Of a stretch of 55,546 nt of DNA, positions 15,866-23,696 are shown one piece after another (the stretch's first letter is position 1; each line of letters opens with the position of its first letter). The notes below the pieces were generated by a model that was given only the letters and a program-made list of their open reading frames with translations, was not told the DNA's origin and did no database searches. Made by a program: the position numbers and the translations under genes. The stretch is from a marine group bacterium Sva0996 bin134 (GTDB lineage Bacteria; Actinomycetota; Acidimicrobiia; Acidimicrobiales; Bin134): positions 1 through 55,546 of the forward strand of contig MPNQ01000019.1 in the NCBI GenBank assembly GCA_002239105.1, written 5' to 3'.

Positions 15866-17899
15866 ATGACGCGCGTCGAAACCGAGGTAGAGGCCAACGC
15901 GACGCCGCTTAGCCTGCTCGACGAACTCGTCTTGACGCTCTTGAATGAGGAGAGCGGTTATTTCCGACAGGTACCCGGGTGGACACTGAACTGCGCCGTC
16001 GTCGGCGCCGCGCTCGCCGAGCTTTCCTTCCTATATCGCATCGACACCGATATGGACTCGTTGATCCTTCTAGACACGAAGAAGACGGGAGACCCCTGCC
16101 TCGACCCCATCCTGGCCGAGATTGCCATGGAGCCAGGTCAATACAACGCCCAGTATTGGATCGAGCGGCTCGCTCCCAAAGCGGAGTCGATCGTCGATTT
16201 GACCTTGGATCGCCTGGTCGACCTGAATATCCTCCAGCACCACGAGGGTGATTTCTGGTCGTTGGCCCGGGGTGCCTGGATGTCGGGGTTCCACACCAGT
16301 TCCGAGGTGGGCACCGCCGTCGAGTTCGTAAAGACCCGCATCAGCAAGGCGATCTTCTTCAACGAGATTCCAAGCCCGAGAGACGTGGTCATCGTCTGCC
16401 TCATCGACACCTGCGACGTTTTGCGCTACATCTTCGAGCTCGATGAAGAGTCGGAGCAGCGCGTTGAGCAAGTCCTGAAGATGGACTTGATCGGCCGTTC
16501 CATCGCCGAGGCGGTCAGCGAGAACATCGCCGGTCCGCTGTTACGGCGGTCCACCCTCACTAAGCCGATCCCAGTTGTCAAGATGCGGAGGCTGTTGCGC
16601 AGCAAGCACGCCCGTGCCGGGAACATGCCAGCGATGTTTGCAGAGCTTCACGAACAATACGGACCGGTGTTCGAGATCCGCATTCCCTTCCAGGAGCGCA
16701 GTATTTTTCTAGCCGGGCCGGAGACGAATCACTGGGTGCACCGCAACGGCCGCATGTATCTGAGGGCCCGGGACTATTTCGCGGATTTCGAGAAGGTTTA
16801 CGGTGGTGCGGGGTTGCTGCCCGCCCTCGACGGTGCCGACCACTTCCGCTATCGGAAGTCCATTCAGCCGGCGTATTCCCGCACCAGGATGGAGGAGTCA
16901 CTCGACGTGGTCTACTCCCACGCGCGACGGGAAATGTCCAATTGGAACATCGGAGAAACCCTGCCTGCGGTCACGATGTGCCGGAATTTCGTCAACGGCC
17001 AGACGTCGCCGCTTCTCGCCAGCATTGATTCGCAGGACATCATCGAAGATCTGCAACGATTCAAGGAGCGTGCGCTCCAGACGCATATTGCCAAGTCTCT
17101 CCCCAAGTTCATGCTGAAGACCCCGGGCATGCGGCGCCGGGGGAAGATAATCGACGAGGTGGTGGATCGGGTCCAGAAGGTCCACACCCCCGCCCAGCGG
17201 GCGGGTTGCCCCCGGGAACTTATCGACGATGTGCTGAGCATGCACACCAGCGACAAGCAGTTCCTACCGGAGTCGAATCTTCGGTTCGTGCTCTCCACGC
17301 CGCTGCTGGCCAGCATGTACGTGGGTGACGAGCTGAGCTTCATCGTCTACGCCATGCTGACTAAGCCGGAATTCCACGAACAGATCCGGGCGGAGGCCGA
17401 TGCCCTGTTTGCCGACGGCGATCCCGATGTCGAGGCGCTCACCGGTCCGGGAACCGATATCTCCCGCCGCTTCATCATGGAATGCCTCCGCATGTGGCCG
17501 ACTTTGGCCATGTCGGTTAGAAACGTGATGAATGCGTGCGTGGTCGAGGGATATGAGCTAGAGGAGGGGGCGCGGGTCTTCATTGCCACGACCGCTACCC
17601 ACTACATGAGCGATGTGTTCCCCGACCCCTTCACCTTCGACATCGACCGCTACAAGGCACCGCGCAAGGAACATCTCGGCTCCACTTATGCCCCGTATGG
17701 CCTAGGCACCCACACGTGCATGGGCTCTCGGATGGCGGAGCTCAACATGTTGATAGACCTGCTGATGATGGCCCACTATTTCGACCTTGAGATCGCCCCG
17801 AAGAACTACAAGTTGAAGATCAGCCCATTCGCCTCGATGTCTCCGAACAAGAAGCTGAAGTTCCGCATCGCCGGGCAGCGGCGGGAGCTAATCTCATAG
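15866..17899 (+). CDS. GPP34 domain-cytochrome P450 fusion protein, copy A
   Basis: A 677-residue fusion. Residues ~12-225 match the GPP34 (Golgi phosphoprotein 3/Vps74-like) fold: LDELVLTLLNEESGYF, VVGAALAELSFLYRIDTD, KTGDPCLDPILAEIA, YWIERLAP and LDRLVDLNILQHHEGDFW. Residues ~250-677 are a P450: substrate-side ADHFRYRKSIQPAYS, K-helix E539-C-L-R542, and haem motif YGLGTHTC618MG. The I-helix reads VGDELS (486-491), so the conserved Thr that helps activate oxygen is missing. In eukaryotes GPP34 proteins bind phosphatidylinositol-4-phosphate membranes; actinobacteria contain phosphatidylinositol lipids, so membrane targeting of the P450 is plausible inference. ATG 15866 follows AGGGGGAG; a candidate -10 TAGCGT lies at 15838-15843. 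Confidence 0.85.
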   Translation: MTRVETEVEANATPLSLLDELVLTLLNEESGYFRQVPGWTLNCAVVGAALAELSFLYRIDTDMDSLILLDTKKTGDPCLDPILAEIAMEPGQYNAQYWIERLAPKAESIVDLTLDRLVDLNILQHHEGDFWSLARGAWMSGFHTSSEVGTAVEFVKTRISKAIFFNEIPSPRDVVIVCLIDTCDVLRYIFELDEESEQRVEQVLKMDLIGRSIAEAVSENIAGPLLRRSTLTKPIPVVKMRRLLRSKHARAGNMPAMFAELHEQYGPVFEIRIPFQERSIFLAGPETNHWVHRNGRMYLRARDYFADFEKVYGGAGLLPALDGADHFRYRKSIQPAYSRTRMEESLDVVYSHARREMSNWNIGETLPAVTMCRNFVNGQTSPLLASIDSQDIIEDLQRFKERALQTHIAKSLPKFMLKTPGMRRRGKIIDEVVDRVQKVHTPAQRAGCPRELIDDVLSMHTSDKQFLPESNLRFVLSTPLLASMYVGDELSFIVYAMLTKPEFHEQIRAEADALFADGDPDVEALTGPGTDISRRFIMECLRMWPTLAMSVRNVMNACVVEGYELEEGARVFIATTATHYMSDVFPDPFTFDIDRYKAPRKEHLGSTYAPYGLGTHTCMGSRMAELNMLIDLLMMAHYFDLEIAPKNYKLKISPFASMSPNKKLKFRIAGQRRELIS

Positions 17900-18001
17900 C
17901 CACTTGCCTCAGGGAGGGCAACCCAGTAGAGCGTGCTCTGTGATTGTCGTCCAAAGTGATAGATGTTGGGGTTCACAGCGTGGGAAACAGGGAATGAACT
18001 C

Positions 18002-20029
18002 ATGACGCTCGCCGAACGTGACACCGTCGACACCCCGTTGACTCTGCTCGACGAGCTTGTCCTGACGCTCTTGAACGAGGAGAGCGGGTACTTTCGCCAA
18101 GTACCCGGCTGGAATCTGAACTGTGCCGTCGTGGGTGCTGCGCTCGCAGAGTTATCGCTCACCTATCGCATTGACACTGATATGGAATCCCTGATCATTC
18201 TGGATCAGACAAGAACAGGCGACCCCTGCCTCGATCCGATCCTCGCCGAGATTGCGGCAGAGCCAGGTCGGTACAACGCCCAGTACTGGATCGAGCGGCT
18301 TGCTCCCCACGCGGAAGCGATCATCGATGCGACGCTGGACCGCTTGGTCGACATGAAGATCCTGCAACACCACGAGGGCGATTTCTGGTCGTTGGCCCGG
18401 GGTGCCTGGATGTCGGGGTTCCACACCAGTTCCGAGGTGGGCACGGCCGTCGAGTTCGTAAAGACCCGCATCAGCAGGGCGATCTTCACCGACGAGATTC
18501 CCAGTCCGAGAGAGATCATCATCATCTGTCTCATCGACACCTGCGATGTGTTGCGCTACGTCTTCGAACTCGATGAAGAGTCGGAGCAGCGCGTTGAGCA
18601 AGTCCTGAAGATGGACTTGATCGGCCGTTCCATCGCCGAGGCGGTCAGCGAGAACATCGCCGGTCCGCTGTTACGGCGGGCTGCTCTGACAAAGGAGATT
18701 CCCCGGGTCGAGCTGCGGAAGCTGCTGACGAGCAAGAACGTTCGCATCGGTAACGTCCCCGCACTCTTTGCGGAGCTCCACCAGGAATACGGCCCGGTAT
18801 TCGATCTCAAGCCGCCCTTCCAGGATCGCATGATCTTCCTAGCCGGACCCGAGATGAACCACTGGGTGCATCGAAACGGGCGCATGCACCTGAGGACGAG
18901 AGACTATCTGGAGGACTTCGAAGAGGTCTACGGCGGGACTGGACTGTTGCCCGCTTTGGACGGCGCCGATCACTTCCGGTATCGGAAGTCCATTCAGCCG
19001 GGCTATTCGCGCACGAGGCTGGAAGAACGGCTGGACTTGGTGTTCTCCAGGGCCCGGGAGAGCCTGGCGACTTGGAACATCGGGGAGGCGCAGGGCGCGG
19101 TAACCATGTGCCGCAGCCTGGTCAACTCGGAGTTGTCGCCGCTGCTGTTGAGCATTGACTCGCAAGACGTCGCCGACGACATGCACAAGTTCAAGGAGCG
19201 GGCTCTCATGACCCACCTGGTCAAGGTGCTCCCGAAATTCATGCTGTATACCCCGTCTATGCGGCGCCGGGCGAAGCTGGTTGGCGAGGTAGTGGATCGG
19301 GTCCTGCGCACCCACACACCCGCCCAGCGGGCGGGATGTCCCCGTGACCTAGCCGACGAGCTGCTGAGCATGCACACCAGTGACCGGCAGTTCCTCCCGG
19401 AGTCCAACTTGCGGTTCGTGCTCTCGGCACCGTTGATCGCCAGCATGTACGTGGGCGACCAACTCAGCTTCATCGTCCACGCCATGCTGGCTCAGCCGGA
19501 GTTCCACGACCAGATCCGCGCCGAGGCCGATGCCCTGTTTGCCAACGGTGATCCCGATCGTGGGGCACTCACCGGAGATGGAACCGACATCACTCGCCGC
19601 TTCATCATGGAGTGCTTGCGGCTCTACCCGATCGCCCCGATTTCGGTGCGGAACGTGATGAATGCCTGTGTGGTCGAGGGCTATGAACTGCCGGAGGGGG
19701 CCCGAGTCTTCATCGCCCAGACGGCGACGCACTATATGGGCGACCTCTTCCCCAACCCCCTCAAGTTCGACATCGACCGGTATGAGGCACCCCGCAAGGA
19801 ACATGTGGGTACTCAGTACGCCCCCTATGGCCTCGGCACGCACACTTGCCTCGGTACTCGATGGACAGAGATGCAGCTGGCGATCAACCTGCTGATGATG
19901 GTGCACTACTACGAGCTTGAGATCGCGCCCAAGAACTACAAGTTCAAGATCAGCCCGTTGCCGTCCATGTCTCCGAACAAGAAGTTCAAAGTCCGCGTTG
20001 TCGAGCAGAGGCACGAGCTGCCCGTCTGA
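18002..20029 (+). CDS. GPP34 domain-cytochrome P450 fusion protein, copy B
   Basis: A 675-residue tandem paralogue of the preceding gene with the same order: GPP34 domain (about 10-223), then P450. The K-helix motif is ECLR, the haem motif YGLGTHTC616LG, and the I-helix VGDQLS, so it lacks both the acid and the Thr of the usual acid-alcohol pair. The GPP34 and linker parts contain stretches identical to copy A at the DNA level (18571-18679 equals 16441-16549), while the P450 part is more diverged. The upstream 60 bp also resemble those of copy A (TGTGATTGT, AGCGTGG, ACAGGG), so the duplication included the promoter region. ATG 18002 follows an AGGGA site. The two proteins may have different substrates or may form a pair. 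Confidence 0.85.
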   Translation: MTLAERDTVDTPLTLLDELVLTLLNEESGYFRQVPGWNLNCAVVGAALAELSLTYRIDTDMESLIILDQTRTGDPCLDPILAEIAAEPGRYNAQYWIERLAPHAEAIIDATLDRLVDMKILQHHEGDFWSLARGAWMSGFHTSSEVGTAVEFVKTRISRAIFTDEIPSPREIIIICLIDTCDVLRYVFELDEESEQRVEQVLKMDLIGRSIAEAVSENIAGPLLRRAALTKEIPRVELRKLLTSKNVRIGNVPALFAELHQEYGPVFDLKPPFQDRMIFLAGPEMNHWVHRNGRMHLRTRDYLEDFEEVYGGTGLLPALDGADHFRYRKSIQPGYSRTRLEERLDLVFSRARESLATWNIGEAQGAVTMCRSLVNSELSPLLLSIDSQDVADDMHKFKERALMTHLVKVLPKFMLYTPSMRRRAKLVGEVVDRVLRTHTPAQRAGCPRDLADELLSMHTSDRQFLPESNLRFVLSAPLIASMYVGDQLSFIVHAMLAQPEFHDQIRAEADALFANGDPDRGALTGDGTDITRRFIMECLRLYPIAPISVRNVMNACVVEGYELPEGARVFIAQTATHYMGDLFPNPLKFDIDRYEAPRKEHVGTQYAPYGLGTHTCLGTRWTEMQLAINLLMMVHYYELEIAPKNYKFKISPLPSMSPNKKFKVRVVEQRHELPV

Positions 20030-20055
20030 CGCAACGCCGTCAAGCTGAGCAGACT

Positions 20056-20072
20056 CAGGCGTTCAGCGCCTG
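20056..20072. terminator. Hairpin between convergent genes
   Basis: CAGGCG-TTCAG-CGCCTG is a perfect 6-bp stem with a 5-nt loop in the 33-bp space between GPP34-P450 copy B and the convergent FAD gene, overlapping the stop of the latter. There is no long T-tract, so it is only a possible bidirectional terminator. Confidence 0.35.
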
Positions 20073-21451
20073 GCCTTCTTGAATCGCCAGCCGTACATGA
20101 GGCTCCCGTAGAAGTTGAAGGAGCGTCGCGCCGCGGGATCTTCGAACGGGTAACCCGCACCCAACTGTCTTGCCGCGGCGAGTCCGGTAATGAAGCAGGT
20201 TTCTTGGCTGTTGATCAGCGTGTGGGCGCCGCAGTGCCATGTTCGTCGTTTGCCCTGGACGAAGCGGAACAAGTTGACCAGCCAGGCAACGTGGCGCACG
20301 TCGTGCACGATGTGCTGGAACCACCACTTCTTGACGATCTTTTCCTCGTCGATGGGGGTGATGGCGTTGTAGGTCACCAGGCAGGGCTTGTCCGACCGGT
20401 TGGCCCAAGGTTGCTGGTTGTGCATGATGTAGGTGATCTCGTAGTTGTCCGGCCTCGCGCCGTACTGCTCGATGTGGTTGCTGCGGGTGGTCAGCGGTTT
20501 CACCTCGTTGTCGGGAAGCACCGAGGAGTCGTAGTGGACCACCGTGTGGTTGTGGAGCTCGCTCTCGTAGCGGATCGACGAGAGCAGATAGCGCTCTAGG
20601 GCCGAGGGCTTGTCGAGCATCATCAAAGTCTGGTTCGCATTGCACGCGAAGATGACTTCGTCGAATTCCTCCCGAACTCCGTCAGCGTCTTCGACCACAA
20701 CGCCGGACTTCGACCGGTACACCCTTTGAACCGGCCGGTTCAGGTAGATCTTGTCTTGGAAGCCGGCTGACAGGTGTTGGTAGATGCGCTGCGTTCCCTG
20801 GTCCCACGTCTGCATGGGCGTAGCCGACTCGATATCGAAGAACTCCAAATACCGGGCAAATAGCGATGCCGGCATGTCGAACACGTTGGTCGCCATTAGG
20901 AAGTTGACGAACATGGGCTTGAGAATCTTGTACCGGAAGTCGCCGGAGAACCCGCCCAGATTCAAGAGCGTGCCCATGCTGACGTAGTTGTACGGGTTCA
21001 GCAGGCTCAACGCCTTCGATTGGGAATTGGTGAGCCATCCGAAGCGATGCAGGCGTCGTAGGAGCCGTTGGAACTTGGCAATCTCCGACTGAAGCTGCTC
21101 TTTGATGTCGGAATCGAAGTCGTGGGCATAGATCTGCCCGCCGTACTTCACGCTGTAGCTGAATTTCGTATCCAGCAGTTCGATGCCGAACTCCTCCATC
21201 AGCAGCACGATGTGGTCGTAAACCGACGGGATGCAGGCGGTGACCGAGATATCGAAGGGGATGGAGCCGCCATCTTCTTGAGGCATCTGCGCGGTGATGG
21301 CATTGCCGCCGAGCTGTTCCTGGGCCTCGTACAGGCGAAAGTCGAAGCGGTCAGGCTGATGATGCAGCCCCCATGCGGCACCGAGCCCAGAGATGCCCCC
21401 GCCGACGATGGCGATATTGCGCGGCTGTGTTTGTGTCTTGTTGGATGCCAC
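20063..21451 (-). CDS. FAD-dependent amine-oxidase-like oxidoreductase
   Basis: A 462-residue flavoprotein of the NAD/FAD-binding amine oxidase/desaturase-like group. The dinucleotide motif IAIVGGGISGLGAAWGL lies at 13-29, followed by YEAQEQLGGNA, and the C-terminal FAD contact is CFITGLAAARQLGAG. Related proteins include phytoene desaturase-like and cyclopropane fatty acid operon oxidoreductases that act on lipids; the reaction here is unknown. It begins 16 bp after the Rieske gene, so they form an operon, and it converges on the GPP34-P450 genes. It might oxidise or desaturate the product of those P450s (inference). Confidence 0.8.
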   Translation of the reverse strand: MASNKTQTQPRNIAIVGGGISGLGAAWGLHHQPDRFDFRLYEAQEQLGGNAITAQMPQEDGGSIPFDISVTACIPSVYDHIVLLMEEFGIELLDTKFSYSVKYGGQIYAHDFDSDIKEQLQSEIAKFQRLLRRLHRFGWLTNSQSKALSLLNPYNYVSMGTLLNLGGFSGDFRYKILKPMFVNFLMATNVFDMPASLFARYLEFFDIESATPMQTWDQGTQRIYQHLSAGFQDKIYLNRPVQRVYRSKSGVVVEDADGVREEFDEVIFACNANQTLMMLDKPSALERYLLSSIRYESELHNHTVVHYDSSVLPDNEVKPLTTRSNHIEQYGARPDNYEITYIMHNQQPWANRSDKPCLVTYNAITPIDEEKIVKKWWFQHIVHDVRHVAWLVNLFRFVQGKRRTWHCGAHTLINSQETCFITGLAAARQLGAGYPFEDPAARRSFNFYGSLMYGWRFKKARR

Positions 21452-21467
21452 TGCACTCAGTCCCTTG

Positions 21468-22538
21468 TCAGTCGTTGACTGCCGGTTGGTCTGTGATCTT
21501 GTCGACGTTCTCTACCACCGTCAGCGGACCGGGATAGAACTGGGCGCAGTAGGAGCGGTACTTCATGATCTCGCCGTCGGCGCGTGACAGGCGCGGGCGG
21601 GAACGGTACTGCTTGCGACTCCAGATGGGTATGTCCTGGAGTACATCTCGCTTCTCGTAATAGGCCATGAACTTGTTCACGATGGGGGCGCGCATCTTCA
21701 GCGGTAGGAATGCCAAGCCCGCGATCTTGCGCTTCGGGTTGCGTATCGGTCCCATTTGCGACACCACTGCCAAGTCGATGTGAGCGCCGTCGAGGGGCGT
21801 GGCGAGGATCCATAGGCGCATATCGAGGCCGATGGTGTGCTCGCGTACCTCCACGTAGGAGTAACCCAGGCCGTAGATCAGTGCGTTTGCGGAGACGCTA
21901 AGGCGAAGGCGCCCCACCTTTGCGATCCTGCGGTCGGTGGCGAAGTCGAAGCGACTTCGCAGGAAGTGTCCGTCCACCTCCAAGGGGTCGACGCGGCTCA
22001 CGTTGTCGTAGCCGTGAACGTGGCGCAGGTGGGCCAGGTCCACAGAGTTTTCCGTCGTCTCCTGGGGATGCCCGGGAAAGCGGGGGATCCAAATATGGAA
22101 GTTGCTCCAGCCAGTTTGGTCCGGAGACTCATCAGGCAGGTGCCACTGCGGTGGCCTTCCCCCAATTCCCCACCAAGCAAAGACGAGGCCGGCAATGTCC
22201 CTAGTCTCGAATACTTGTAGTCGCGCTGCCTTCGGCGGGGGGCCAAATGGGGTGGCAACACATTGCCCGCCAGAGTCGTACTCAAATCCGTGGAAGGGAC
22301 AGACCAGCCGGTTGTCGCGTATGCACCCCCCCGCCTCGGGGCCCAGATCGGCGCCCAAGTGCGGGCAATACGCCTCCGCCACGCAGACATTCCCGCTCTC
22401 GTCGCACCAGACGATGATCTGCTGGCCCATCCAGGTCCGCTTGATGAGCCTGTCCTTCTCGAGAGACTGACGGCTTGCCACGAAATACCAGCCCTCTGGA
22501 AACGGTGTGGGCAGGGGAACGTTCGCTGTTGCCGTCAT
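21468..22538 (-). CDS. Rieske non-haem iron oxygenase (sterol-type)
   Basis: A 356-residue Rieske oxygenase. The [2Fe-2S] ligands are C58-P-H60 and C80-PF-H83 (CPHLGADLG and CPFHGFEYD). The catalytic iron motif is EN-SVD-LAH170-LRHVH175. The string HPQETTENSVDLAHLRHVHG resembles the bacterial KshA and animal DAF-36/Neverland groups, which hydroxylate or desaturate sterols and steroids; that is the basis for the sterol-type suggestion. It needs an external reductase, not seen here. The ATG lies about 10 nt after a TAGCGT -10 box inside the conserved element at 22546-22589, so it may be leaderless. It is first in an operon with the FAD oxidoreductase. Confidence 0.87.
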   Translation of the reverse strand: MTATANVPLPTPFPEGWYFVASRQSLEKDRLIKRTWMGQQIIVWCDESGNVCVAEAYCPHLGADLGPEAGGCIRDNRLVCPFHGFEYDSGGQCVATPFGPPPKAARLQVFETRDIAGLVFAWWGIGGRPPQWHLPDESPDQTGWSNFHIWIPRFPGHPQETTENSVDLAHLRHVHGYDNVSRVDPLEVDGHFLRSRFDFATDRRIAKVGRLRLSVSANALIYGLGYSYVEVREHTIGLDMRLWILATPLDGAHIDLAVVSQMGPIRNPKRKIAGLAFLPLKMRAPIVNKFMAYYEKRDVLQDIPIWSRKQYRSRPRLSRADGEIMKYRSYCAQFYPGPLTVVENVDKITDQPAVND

Positions 22539-22545
22539 ATCGCTT

Positions 22546-22589
22546 GAAAAACGCTACCCTCGTGGCCGCTGCTATAGGAAACGGAGAGA
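22546..22589. promoter_or_regulatory. Conserved divergent-promoter element, copy B
   Basis: It lies in the 54-bp space between the divergent Rieske (ATG 22538) and SDR (ATG 22593) genes. It matches 15721-15764: ACGCTACCCTCGT (22551-22563), GCCGCTGC (22565-22572) and a TAGG-AAACG-GAGAGA tract. On the minus strand it gives TAGCGT as -10 for Rieske; on the plus strand it supplies GGAGAG as ribosome site for the SDR. The inverted repeat seen in copy A is not kept on the right side. Confidence 0.65.
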
Positions 22590-22592
22590 AAC

Positions 22593-23378
22593 ATGGGACG
22601 TCTAGACGACAAGGTTGCGCTGGTCTCCGGCGGTGCTCGGGGAATGGGCCAATCCCATTGCCGGCTATTCGCCTCCGAGGGAGCCAAGGTCTTGGTGGCC
22701 GACGTACTCGACGACGAGGGCGCGGCGGTGGCCGCGGACATTGGAGCCAATGCGGTGTACCAGCACTTGGATGTGACCAGCGAGGACGACTGGGCCGCGG
22801 CCATCGAGGTGGTGATGGAGACTTTCGGGCGACTGCACGTGCTGGTGAACAACGCTGGGATCGCCGAGCCATCTCCACTGGCCGACCTGACGCTGGAGAG
22901 CTACCGCAAGGTCACCGAGGTGAACCAGACCGGCGTGTTCTTGGGGATGCGGGCCGCCATACGGCCGATGATCGCGTCGGGCGGCGGGTCGATCATCAAT
23001 ATCTCCTCCATCGACGGGTTGATCGGCATGAACAACCTCACCTCTTACATCGCTAGCAAATGGGCGGTGCGGGGTATGACCAAGACCGCGGCCATGGAAC
23101 TGGGCCCGGTGGGCATCCGGGTGAACTCCATTCATCCCGGCTTCATCCGCACCCATATGGGCTCGAGCGAAGTGATGACTCCCGAGGAGGTGCACGAGCA
23201 CCTTGAGGAGTACTCGGCTCGGATGGCCCCAATGGGCCGGGCCGGAGGACCAGAGGAGATTTCCCGGTTGGCGCTGTTTTTGGCCTCCGATGAGAGCTCG
23301 TACTCCACGGGGTCGGAATTCGTGTCCGACGGCGGGTACACCGCCGGCTACCCCTCGCCGGGGGTTCAGCCCCTCTAG
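22593..23378 (+). CDS. SDR oxidoreductase (hydroxysteroid dehydrogenase-like)
   Basis: A 261-residue classical SDR with cofactor motif GGARGMGQ, NNAGIAE, catalytic Ser in NISSIDGLIG and YIASK. It is clearly paralogous to the SDR at 13386 (same NISSIDG, NSIHPG and MTK blocks). Its promoter shares the conserved 43-bp element with the BVMO/GPP34-P450 promoter region, so it probably belongs to the same regulon. Likely NAD(H)-linked oxidation of a ring or side-chain hydroxyl; the substrate is unknown. Confidence 0.87.
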   Translation: MGRLDDKVALVSGGARGMGQSHCRLFASEGAKVLVADVLDDEGAAVAADIGANAVYQHLDVTSEDDWAAAIEVVMETFGRLHVLVNNAGIAEPSPLADLTLESYRKVTEVNQTGVFLGMRAAIRPMIASGGGSIINISSIDGLIGMNNLTSYIASKWAVRGMTKTAAMELGPVGIRVNSIHPGFIRTHMGSSEVMTPEEVHEHLEEYSARMAPMGRAGGPEEISRLALFLASDESSYSTGSEFVSDGGYTAGYPSPGVQPL

Positions 23379-23383
23379 CCCAT

Positions 23384-23680
23384 CTAGGGAATTTCGAATT
23401 GGATGGCGGCCCGGTCGGTGATGGCCGGGCGGATGATGTCGAAGACGATCCGCTGGTGCTCAGGGTTGTCGCGATAGGTCAAGTAGGCATCCTGGTCGGC
23501 GAAGTCTCCGACCACCGCGAAGTCGAAATTGCCCTCGGCCAGGCCCAGGTCGGGCCCGATGGCGTAGGTCTCGGTCACGCCGGTGGCCTCGGGCATGGTG
23601 GCGATTGCGTCGTGCACCGCCTGGCGCTGAGCCTCATCGGCGTCGTCTCGGAACTTGAACATCACAACATGTCGGATCAT
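23384..23680 (-). CDS. Dabb (stress-responsive alpha/beta barrel) protein
   Basis: A 98-residue dimeric alpha+beta-barrel domain protein. The N-terminus MIRHVVMFKFRDDADEAQ and the segment FDFAVVGDFADQDAYLTYRDNPEHQ are typical of Dabb domains. Members include small monooxygenase-like or cyclase-like enzymes and stress proteins; function unknown here. ATG 23680 has AGGAAAC upstream; longer in-frame starts overlap the neighbouring SDR. It converges with the SDR ending at 23378. Confidence 0.82.
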   Translation of the reverse strand: MIRHVVMFKFRDDADEAQRQAVHDAIATMPEATGVTETYAIGPDLGLAEGNFDFAVVGDFADQDAYLTYRDNPEHQRIVFDIIRPAITDRAAIQFEIP

Positions 23681-23696
23681 CTCTGTTTCCTTTCGC

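Noticed and set aside
12181..23378. Classical polyketide, peptide or terpene biosynthetic cluster
   Set aside because: There is no synthase, cyclase, carrier protein or thioesterase in the block, only oxidative enzymes.
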